64,000 nucleotides of DNA, taken from the NCBI GenBank assembly GCA_016617855.1, contig JAECUM010009388.1, positions 42,513-106,512 of the forward strand. The letters run 5' to 3'. The translations under genes and the position numbers were made by a program. The notes under the pieces are model-generated. The model was not told where the DNA came from and did not search any database. It saw nothing but the letters and a program-made list of their open reading frames with translations. The stretch is from Megalonaias nervosa. Taxonomy: Eukaryota; Mollusca; Bivalvia; Unionida; Unionidae. Shown here in pieces: positions 24,201 to 36,200 of this stretch (positions are counted from its first letter, which is position 1; every line of letters starts with the position of its first letter).

Positions 24201-27200
24201 TCATTCTTCCACTGCAGAATCAACTGTTGCCTACACTTATGGCACCATCCAATCATGATTCAACATTGGTGAAATACATGAAAGCAACTACTGTGAATGA
24301 TTTTTCAACCGGATATAAAGGAAACAAGGATTTCCTCCAGATAGCAATTGCTCTGGACCCCAGGTTCAAAAACCTCCCTTTTCTGACTAACAACAATCGA
24401 TTTGAAGTCTTCAACCACTTGGCTCTGGCTGTATCCACTTCTTATGAACAGAATCAGCTAAAGAAAGTTAAACAGGTATGCCAAAAGGATTCAGCTACTG
24501 ATGTTCCACCTCTTCCTGAATTACCAGTCTTGACAGCTGAGGATATCAGCACAACTACACCTCACCAAATGAAAAGAATAAAAACAGAAGATGCTTCTGA
24601 CTTATCCACGTTAGCTAAAGTTGACTCTGTTTCTGTCTTATCTACATCTGCTGATGCTTGCATTGCTCTAACAGATGCAAGTTCTTTTTCTCCAAAGATA
24701 ACTAATGCTGGTCTTGCTTCCATTTTTGGAGATGTATATGTTGTGAAAATGGAGAAAAATACTAAGACTGTTCTTGAAAAAGTAACTGAAGAAATTGAGA
24801 GCTACAAGGATCAGGAGTCCATTCCTCTTGCCCAGAACCCATTACAATGGTGGCGAGATCATCGACATCAGTTTCCTGTGTTATCCAGTTATGCAAGAGA
24901 GTTGCTCTGCATACCAGCAACATCTGTCCCTTCTGAAAGAGTCTTCAGTACTGCAGAAAATAATGTTTCAAGCCAAAGGGCAGCAATCAGTGCAGAGAAT
25001 GTTGATATGCTACTATTTCTGAAGAAGAACATGACTGTACCTTAATGTCTCCTTTGTAAACACAACGAACTCCGGACTTTGATGGATTCACTCACGAGGG
25101 TTAGGACAAATAAACAAGTTTCTCTAGAAAAATGTTAATTGCTAATCTTTTGTTTATACACAGCTAAATAAGATGACATCTTCCAATTCTGTCCAGTTGT
25201 AAAAGACTTTGTTTTATCTAGTTACATTAAATATTGTGTCCTTTCTTTTATTGGAGAAATTTATAGTTTGTCAGTGTTGCCAAGTTATAGATGAAAACAA
25301 GGGGTTTACATCAGTGATCAAATTATAAAATTAAGTAATTAGTCTCTCAGGTTCAAACCAAGAAAGGTTTGGAATCACTGATATTATTAATTTACTATAT
25401 TATTCATTTTTCTAATCAAAGTAGGATATTTATCAATGAAATAATTTGTGATTACGTGTAGTTTTTCTTGTGTTTATCCCTTGTCATGACTGTACTGCAA
25501 GAAATGAATCTTTTGATCATTTTGATTTGAAGACTTTCTAATCAGGCAAAATAATTCTATAACTCTTTTCCAGTATTTTTGTTTCTTGCTTGTAGAAGTT
25601 TTCACATGGTGATATATTGTTTTCTAAACAAGTGATGTGATTATTACAGTTACTGGGTGTTTTGGTCGAATTAAAAGCAAGATGGTTTCATTTTCTTCTT
25701 TATATTTCATTAAAAGCAAGGAAATTGCTCATTATTTCAGTAAAAAATATGCAAAATCAACATTCAAGTCATAAATGCTATCAATGACCAATACATATTG
25801 TATATATTGCAATACAGACATGCCATATTGCAATATGTTGCAATACATTTTTTCCTGGCAATACTTACCCCTAGCGAATAACCCACTTAATCCAGAATGA
25901 AAGAGTCTGTGCTCATAGATCTTCCTGTTCTTTTTTCAGAGATAATTCTAATTCTGCCTGCTGTTGCTAATGAAATGAGAAAGCAGGTTCTGTATGAAAG
26001 GTGAACCAGCAATACCCCTGAAAGTGGTTCAAAAGGGGTCTTGTTCTGCCAGGTTAGTACCCAAAATAGGTTTCACTTTCGGCACAAATCCAAATTTTGG
26101 CCATATATAATAAGAGTTGGAGAGAAGGTTGGACAAGTCTTTGTTTTGTCTGATATGCCCTCTTCCATGATGATGAAAGGTGCCAGTGATTGTGGAGCTG
26201 TAACCTTTTATTGTACTTATTGCTAACTTTCTCTCTTCGAAGAGTGAGAAGAGGAAATTAGCTACTGGCAGTATTGATGCCTGGAGAAGTATGATGTGTT
26301 CTTTTGTACCACTGTATGAAACTTTGTCATTTGCCTTCATATGCTTTTAGAGTGGAGGGCCTTCTTGCTGAGAGATTCTCTCCACAACTGGTTGTGAGAA
26401 CTGTTTACTCACGAGGGCCTATTTAACATGATCCTAACATGCAGGTTCAGTAGCTCTGGATAGGGAAAAACAACTGCCATAGTGGTTGTTTGAGTAGATG
26501 AGGGAAAATCCACATTTTCTGGGGAGCTTCTGTTGTGTGACTGATGAGGTTGTTAATCCAAAACTTCTCTCATCTGAGTGGTGCAATGAGGATGAGATGA
26601 CACATTGATTCTCTTGCTTTCTGTATCACCCTTGGAAACAAGTGTTGGATGGTAGGTGTACGTGTCCAAGCCAATCCATCACCAGAGAATCAACTGCCAA
26701 GACTTTTGGATCTGGGACATGAGCAACAAAGGTCGGGAGTTTGGTACTCCTCCAACATATGATGGTATCCTTCTGAAGTTGAATCTGGCTTTTACAAGGT
26801 CTCTTGTGGTGATACTATAGTAACTGGGATATTCACTGGTTTTGCTGCCAATCCCTATACCAAGGGAAGGTCATTCTGCCTGACTGCCACCTAGGTCTGC
26901 AGATAACTTTTAGCTTCGTTTAGCTAAAAGTGTTATCTGAGAGGGCTGGATTTGCTGTGAGGTAGTAGTAGTTATCCTAAGGTATTATGATTGGGAAAAA
27001 TATTTAAAGAAACCATGTTACTGTGAAAGGCCACTGTTACGTATCGGCTCATTCAAAAGTAACAAAAGAAAAGAGTGAAGACAAAAAGTTTTGTAAGATT
27101 TAACAAAAATGATTTATTTCCCTAGAAAACACGGTGAAGAGATGAAAATATGAAATAGGACTTAAGGTTTGGGAAGAAAATCCAAACATTTATCCTAGTA

Positions 27201-30200
27201 CTGAAAAAATACAAGTCCTATCACTAAATAATTTTAACTAAATCCAGGTTCGAATCTTGATGACGTTCCAAGATGGAGGATGATGACGTCAGATGAAGTC
27301 TTTACACAAATGTCCAGAATTTCACGCTGAACCACAATTTGTACTGTACTATTCCAATTTAGAATGAATTTCACTGAATGTCTTTGTCCTAGTTCTCCAG
27401 AGAAAAATAAATTATTATTTAAAAAGTAGATGAACTCCTATAGCTGTCATCTATAACAAGACACATCTCGAGCTCTACAGATGTAAAGAAAAATAAACTC
27501 TTTCCAGCACAGGAAAAATAATACCTTCTTCTCAAGGTACAAGAACGACTCTGACTATTTCACAGGGACCTAAGTGTTTTTAAACCGAACCAAAATGTCA
27601 TTTCATGCACAGGCATGAAGAACGCATGGTTATTTCATCATCCAACAATTGCTGTTTCTTTCAAAAATATCAGATCCTGTGAACATAATCATCATCATAA
27701 TAAAATATACAAAAATGAAATAAAAAGAATTCAAATTTTGACACACAAGTAATTAAATTACATGGTCATAACACCATACATTCAGGGAATGCTATGTATA
27801 TATGATCCCTTTCTTGGTACAGTAAAACCTGTTATGAGAGACTGCCACTTCTGCCAACAAAAAGCGGTCTCTCAAGACAGATGGTCTTTCATAGCAGGTT
27901 TGTACAAAAATACCAGTTTCCAAGGTCCAGTTTCACAACAATTTCAAGAAAAATAACAACAATCACTGTACATATATTCTATTCTTTATTAATAGTTCTT
28001 GCTAAAATATTGTATGCATTCATCTAAAAACAAAATTATATAGCAATAAAGATATACTTCTATCACTAAACATGAAATCACATTTACATTTGAAGATCAC
28101 ATATTTTAGCATATGAAATCGTTTCTGAATTACACGTTTTCCTTTATAACAACCTAAATTTGTTTTACCGATGTTTAAACCACTTTTTCGCGAGTGGTCT
28201 GCTCTTTTTCACTTCTTTCAGTTACAATAATCATCTTCTCCGGCCTTAAAATTTGTCTCTTTTTAGTTGGAGGTTCGTCCATTGTTATTAAAATTCTAGG
28301 TGTTAAAATTATTAGTGCTCATTTGTAATATCGGATGTAAAGACGGTTTTGACTGGACTGTGGGAAAATATGAAAAATCTATACATGTGCATTGTATATC
28401 TAACAATTAATGAAATAAAAAGAAATAATTATCTCATCCAGAAACAGGACCATTTACTCAGAGACAAAAGTGAACAGCTTCATTCAAAGATGACATACAG
28501 GGATTAACTCTATAAGCAAAGTGTGTAACCAGTTGCACCAACTTGAATATATGACAGCTTTGTGATTGGGTTGTCATCACTTAACATCAGGGGGAAAAAC
28601 AACAAACATCACAAGTCTTGAGCACTATCAATCAAATCCCGCAAACGATTCTCTCTTGCTGGTTTACCGCTCCGGTGGCCTAGTGGTTAGAGCATCCGCC
28701 TCGGATGCAGGAGGTCGCGGGTTTGAACCCCGGCAGAGTCATACCAAAGACTTTACAAAATGGTACTAACAGCTGCCTCGCTTGGTGCTCAGCATTAAGA
28801 GGTTAGTGTTAGGACTGGTCGGCTTGGTGTCAGGATAATGTGATTGGGTGGGACATCATGCCACATGTCTGCGGCATGATGCCCCAGTGCTAGACATCAC
28901 TGTAAACTGTCACACTGCAGACATCGTAGTGATATGACTGAAAAATTGTTAAAGCTACGTTACAAATCTAAATCACAACACAACACTCTTGCTGGTTTAA
29001 TAGACAATGACCTTATTCACCCCCAGCAATACCAATTAACTTGAGACAAACAATATACATGACCACTACGTCAACTTTGGCACTTCAGCGGCATTTCATG
29101 ACGTACATTAGCCTGGTTTACGGACTGTAGCATCTATCACCAGTAGCAACAATCCTTTTTTTTTAAAATTCCTTTTATGTTTGTTTTTGATCAGAACAAT
29201 CGATACTAATCAAGCGGGCGTTGTAATAACTGATTACATATAAAGGTCACTGGTGTCTGTCTGTTCTCACGATACAGTTGTCATAGGGATGCCAGGTCTT
29301 ACAAAGGCCAGGAAGCAGGTTAAGTGCGAGAATAATTAGTCTGGTTCCTTGCTGTGTATGCTTTCTGCATTCCTCACCCCTCTACGAATAACGGAGAACA
29401 ACACAGGTAGTACATGAAATAGGGAACCAGACTTGGATATAATCTACATATACTTTAGTCTGCTTTACGACAGAAACTATAAAACACTAAAAGCATAGCT
29501 TAAATATTCAGAGCTTGATAGCCAGATTATTTTTTAAAATTTTTTTATTTTATTTATTTTTATTTAGAACGGTATGAGCGGTCGTTCTTACAGGGATTAA
29601 ATAAAGGTTGGTGGAGTTTATCCTCGTTTTTTGCGATATGGATGTTCATAGCAGTGTCAAAATGCATATTTTGCCAAGACATCACGGTCGCTAGTCGCGT
29701 TCAGCAGGTGATCGCTCATAACAGACCATTTATATAATAAAATCGATCCGTGCATTACAATTGTGGTCGGACATGACAGGTGGTTGCTCATAACAGAGGT
29801 CGCTCGTAACAGTTTTTACTGAATAAACAGGGCAAGTCATTTACACAACCAACATTGTCCCCTGGATCTCTCCCTGCCACTCTGGACTTGGACCTGACTT
29901 AGAAACTATTCATAACACCATACACAGTTAACTGGCATAACAACTGGAGCCAATCCTCCCTTTAAGTATTAAACTTCAAACTGAGATTTCCTGTGGTGGT
30001 GTAGTAGTTAAGACACTGACCCCATGACCAGAAGTTGCAGGTTTGATTCACAATAGTTGATTAGTGTGGACATCACTCATAACTGAAATGGTCTGGGATC
30101 ATGACAATACAAGCTTACACAGCAAGTCTGATCAAAATCTATTATAAAATATAACCTCTAGAGGGTTCACAATCTTAGTTTTATCAGATACAAGATCAGC

Positions 30201-33200
30201 TCATTAATGTGCCAATGATGCTCATAACTGAACTTATGAGATACTGATTATATTAGCTTACATACCAGGTTTGATCAAAATCTGACAATAAATATAACTC
30301 TAGTGTTCACAAGTTCAGCCAATTGCAGAGCTGCCAACCCTCCAGACTCGCAATTAGTGAAAAGAGAGATAAAAATTAGTGAATTCTGAACACTTAGTAA
30401 AAAATTATATGACACTAGCTCCACCCACTTTGATGGTCAGTACTGCATTATATGAAAATCCCAAAATAAAACAAAAACATTATTTACAAAGATTACATGT
30501 ACAAATTTATTTGCAGCCAAATTTACTGATATACATAAACTTCACGCTATGTGTCATGATATGATGCTGTGGCATACTTTAACTTCCTCAATTAGGCTAT
30601 GGTAAATTTGTTTTCAAAACAGTCCAGGCTTCTTGCCTGCTGGTTAATCTTGGTGACTAAAACTGTTGCAAATTTTCAGCACCTAAGGAGGCACTAAATT
30701 TTTTTTTATTTTCCTCACAATAGGAAATAATCTTTCACTGTCACCATGATCTCCAACTGAGAAAGGCAGGTTATGTTCAACAAGAAAGCTCACAAACAAT
30801 GCTTCAGTATTGGCAGCATGCAGGACTTGAGTAGGTGAATTAAACTACTCGAAAACTGAAATCTGCTGGGGGTGCTACAGCAGTGTGCTTTTTCACAGCA
30901 TTCTGCCACATGCCCACAGGGGCTCATATCACTGCTAAAAATTTATCTGTCATACATGTACTATATAATAATATTACTACATTGTACATGTATGACAGGT
31001 AAATTGCAAGCAACATTACCAGTCCTTATGCACATTCTGAATTGTAAAATTCGTGGAACACTACTGTGCGACAAGCATAATGTACATCGATGTTTGATGG
31101 CTGAATGCAAGGCCAAATTTTGGTGTACTCCAATCTATATTTCACTTTTTGTGGAATACTAATCTTTTTCCCTGGAGGTAAAAACATTTTAACTGCAAGG
31201 TAGCTTAACTACAAAATGGTATTAATCCAGATGACGAAACGCCGAATGGTGAACAATTAGTGTCGGTGCATGCATGCAAAACTGTTTACTCTAGCAAATT
31301 ACGTTACATGCTAATCTTTTAATATATGAAAAATTCCAACACTCGAAAAAGCTGCCTTCATGTTGTGTGTTTAAAAAAAATGTTACAGCTACTACAAGTA
31401 TGTACATGTGCCATTTTTTTAAAAAAAATCAGTTGGGCCCCCATTTTCTTCAAGAGTATTTGTAAAACTTCTGTTCTAAATATACATTATATACTCTACA
31501 GTGTTTGCTACAGGGCATACTGTAACATTGGATATAGTTCTACTAACATCACGACTAGCAACATAGGACCGTTATGGGTATCAGTGACCACTGCTGCTAT
31601 TTTTTTTTACTAGCACTTAACGGAAAAAATTTTATTCCTGATTAAAAGCCGATTGAGATTTTGGGAATTCGTGACTCTTCTGCATGCGGCGCAAGTCCAT
31701 GAATCGCTCTCAAGAGCCATGAAATTTATGCCAAAATCATGAGGGTTGGCAGGTCTGCAATCGTATGCAAGATCACCTTATTTTATATTTGTAGATGTCC
31801 CTCATAATCAAATGCATCCAAGATCTTGATGATATAAGCTTACATACAAAATCTTATCCGATATATAACCTTTAGTGTGTTCTCAAGCTCAGCCCATTTG
31901 TTGCAAGATGTCTTCATTAGTACACATGGATGTTGCTCATCTTCACACGAGACCTTGATGATACAAGCTTACAAAAACCAAAACTGATCAAAACTGGCTC
32001 GGAAATATGGCCTCTACAGTGTTCACACGCTCAGCCAATGTGACGCAAGATTACATCACTAATATTTGTGGATTCTGTTCATAATGGAACCCCTCTAAGA
32101 TCCTTATGATGTATGCTTAAAGACAAAACCTGATTAAAAACTCTGATGAAAATATAGCCTCTAGCGTGTTAACAAGATTAGCCAATCAGATGCGAGTTCT
32201 CACAAATACATGTTGATGGAAAGATTAATGATACATGATGGATACATGGCCACATGATAAGCATACCTGGCCTTTGGCAAGGTGAGCTAAAAATCACCAG
32301 TGGTTTTACATTGTTTTAAGGCATAAAATGGGGGCACAACCCTCAAAAAAATTATCAGTTTTTAAACTGCAATAACATCCACACTATGCTTCTTTTTCTT
32401 GTCACAATGGATGCATAAAAAAAGGGGCAGAATTCTCATAAAATTCAGCAGTCTTACATTTAAATGATATGTACAACTTCACGCATTGGTAAAAAAAATT
32501 AAGCATAACAAATATCAAAACAATAACAAAACTGTGAGACTTCTATGGTGATTCAATGTCTTGGCCACTTATTTGAAAATACAAGCACATCTGATGACTT
32601 TACTATATGCATCAATTAACCACACTAGGCTGTAACAGTGAACACTGACTGGTACTTACTCTTCGGCAGCCTTTTTTGATGCCATTGAATTTCTCTTCAT
32701 CTGTGCCAAACTGCCCTGGTCAAACATAAAGAACAGGAAAAGATGTAAATAAGCAAATAAGCAACACAAAATACCACAGACAACCAAACTTGTAATGAGG
32801 TAAATTTCATGCAAATTCTGAATGAAAACTATGTATCCAAAAATATTATCTGCATTAAACATCAACATAATCATGCACTACGTACACCGTTGGTAACACT
32901 ACCAAATACCCTCCGAGTCACTGACCACTGATCTTCTGAACACGTCATTTCAATGGATATAAAATTTTCTGCAACACTTATGAGCAAGGTCAGGTAGACA
33001 CATAATGAAATTTTTTTATAGTTTAACCAAACACTGTAATTCCAATTGTTATGAACTGACCTAGTTTTCTGCAAACTGACTGGATATAAATGATCATATG
33101 ATACTGATAAGAAATTTTTTTATACATTAGTAAATTCTGCTGACTGCTTTTGGTTCCCAGTTTCCACATCATTTTATGTGAAGCTTTATATATGCCAACA

Positions 33201-36200
33201 CCTTACACAATATTACTAACAAGAACCCACACCCCATGATTTCTGATAAAAAAATTTTAATACCATGATTAAAATTGCCCATTATTAAGTTAAAACAATG
33301 TCATTGCACAGTACCCCCTCCCTACACCCCTACAATCACCCCTTTTGCCAAAGACAGCATAAAGCAGGCTTTACAAGTCAATCTACATTAAAAAATTATT
33401 GCATTTCACTTCAACAATAAGTTTCACTAGCTGTTATTAAAATGTCAGGGTCATACGGTAAGCAAGGGGATCTCATTAAAAGTGGACATAATTTTTGCTT
33501 TTGAAAAATCAATTTGCGTAGAAGCAAGAACAATTAATGCTTAAACAGCACATGTATAAGCTAACATAATGTTGAAAAAAGGTAATAGCCTGGTTTAAAA
33601 AACACCAACCAAAAGAAAATTTAATAAAATGACCATACCAAATTCATTAGATCACTGTCATGACCTGCTCTGATACTCTCCATTATAATTCAATATAAGA
33701 GTCAATGACTCTTGGTCAGCAAAGATAAGACTACATGTTCAGGTGCAGTGTGAAGAGGGCAATGAAATAAAACTATGAGCTATCTACATGTGAATGCTTT
33801 GTTCATTAAATCCACTGATATGAAGACAGAAAGGAAGAAAATTGGAATTATGAGGATTAAATGATCATGCTTTGGTATTTATCAATGTGTAAAATTTACC
33901 AAATCACTTATAAAGTAAATAAAGTCCAAAGATGTATTTTCTATTTTACAATTATTGAACTATTGATTAGTTTTTCTTCAGACACTTGAAGAAGATACTG
34001 AAGAACACACAACCAAAATTGTAAGAAGTGTAACTATTTATAAACAGTTATAGAACACTGACAAATTTTTTTATTATTATGCCACATGTTGCTGAGACAG
34101 TTATTACAACTACTGATGTCTTATACAACAACTATTTACAAGTACACATTATTAAAAATATAACATTAATTTCAATTTCTTCAAAATCTGTTTTTAAATA
34201 CAACAATTACACAGAAAGTTGCATCTGCATTTTTCCTCAAATTTCAGAAAAGAAAATCCATATACACAACCCATCCCCCACCACTCAATAAAAAATGATG
34301 CAAGTCCAAAGAGGCAGTTAGGAAATGATTAATATCATCAGCTTAAAAATATTCCATATGGGGTTAAAAAAACCTCACCAGTTTTTTCCTATTCTCTTTC
34401 TTCTTATCTCTTTTTAATTTTTCATCTTCAAAGTCTTCTATTTCTGAAAAGTATGAACATAATTGTTGTGAACATTTATTAATGAAACTTCTGAGTGTAA
34501 ACACGAATAGAAGAAAAGGGAATTCTTATTCGCTTTCAATACATGTTTAAATGACATGTTCAGTAAGTCCTGAAGGCATTAATTTGATTACAGCATTCAT
34601 ACAGCTGTTCCATTTAAACATACATGGTACCAAGGGAAGGCAGTTTTCATAAAATATATGCCAGGATACTCTAATAACCCAAACAGTTCATACGAAATGA
34701 TACAAAATTTTAAATTTCATCTATGGTTGACTACTTCACAATGAAAGTGCCTTCCCTAGGACCTAAGTATATTTTAGTGGAACAGCCCATAGCTCAACTA
34801 TATGTAAATTGTTCAAGTGTATAATTTGACATCATTATATGGCACAATGTTGTTTCAGTGCTTTTGTCCACAATCAGTGAAATGTGCATTCAAAACTGTG
34901 CAGTAATTACTGTAAATTCCTGATGTTTTAATAGTAATTGTGCTTCAAGCAACAGTTCTTGTATTTTGCAGTCAAGTTGTTTACTGGGATTAATAATGTA
35001 TGGATAAACTAGACGTGTTTCCAGTAAGATTTAAAGTTTTGGACAACAGCTTTACTCAAATAAAAGTATCAGTCTGAACAAGTATTGCATCTAACTTTCA
35101 GATACTAGTACAGTGTGACCCTGCTATAACACGGTAGTTGGGAGCCGTAGAACCCAACCATGTTATAGACCGAGCTATGTTATAAGCAACCAGGACAGTT
35201 AGCTAAGAAAATGATGCATGTACCCCCAAAAATTTGCGTGGATGGGGTGGTGGTGGTGTGTGGGTAATAAATGCGGGTGCAAAAATATGTGCTTTATTGG
35301 CACAGTTAATATCTTAAATCGATGCATATTAAATAAGAAATACATCTGTATTGAAAACAGAGAAGACATATATATTACGTTATTCAGAGAACCACACATT
35401 GGTACATGTATGTGTATATTGTTTATATGTACATATCTAATGTATAGCATGAATTGAGTATCAACACTGTGTATTCACCCGCAAATCTCATCACATACAC
35501 TGAACCTACAAGTAGTGCCATTGAAAATATGCACACACACACACACATTTAAAATATTCAATAATTTTGTCACAAGTCATATAGGTCTGAATTCAGTGGG
35601 AAAAAAATAGCACAATCATGTAACGAATGATGAAGCGCATTTACTTTTCAGTATGTCCCAAGTCAGTAAAACTCTCATTTGCGTTTTAAGCCACCGTTGG
35701 GAGCGTTTGTAACAATAAACTCTTTTCCTGCAAAAAGGAAACTTTCACGGCACAGTAAACATGTTCCAGTCACACTGAAAAATGAAACAATTCATCAGAT
35801 TCCATTGCTTTGATTTAAGTTTGGTACTGACTTCCCTTGAAGAAAGGTTCTTTGTTTTTATTAAAGACTGTAGTCGTCTTTCTTTGATGAAGGGTGCATG
35901 TGTTATTGAAGTCAATGTTAAAGGACAGCTTTGGAGAACCAAACAAATGCCCGTTTCTTATTGTGGCTGCAACATCAAATAACTATATTGCATGATTGAG
36001 ACTGATTTATTTTTCTCTCTGCTTAGTACATTTCGTAACAATTGGTGCTTCAAAGGTAATCTGTTGTCTTTGAAATTTCAGCAAGCTATTTTATCTGGGT
36101 ACATTTTTAAAAAATGAATTTGCCATCGTTTGGTCGATTGTAATTACTGTTCCTCCCTGCCTACTGAATAGACCAACAAGTAAGATTTGGTTTGGGGGGG

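Larger units (their letters stand above)
22158..27013 (-). mobile_element. DIRS-like retroelement with inverted ends, interrupted by hAT-Ac
   Basis: Arms at 22158-22310 and 26855-27013 are inverted copies (AATACCTTAGGA, AAATCCAGCCCTC..AGATAAC, TTAGCTAAA). Between them, on the minus strand, are pieces of a DIRS-type pol: the region before the recombinase (26350-26850) and the tyrosine recombinase (26340-26029 continuing at 22784-22636 after the hAT). Without the hAT it is about 1.76 kb, far shorter than a full DIRS, so gag and reverse transcriptase have been lost. Confidence 0.72.
30000..32230. repeat. tandem repeat family D, ~140-bp units, split by hAT relative
   Basis: Units carry GATGATA(T/C)AAGCTTACA, CTGATCAAAA, ATATAACCTCTAG.GTGTTCACAAG and TCAGCCAAT. 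About two units lie at 30050-30325 and three at 31758-32220, the array being continuous across the inserted element. Confidence 0.7.

Noticed and set aside
28667..28740. Apparent tRNA gene
   Set aside because: The tRNA-like sequence is the head of a SINE with body, CA tail and 14-bp target duplication; the same head recurs in other copies with decayed stems.
35199..35457. His-rich and reverse-strand open frames near 35300
   Set aside because: Simple-sequence bias inside a Tigger-like element; no homology recognised.
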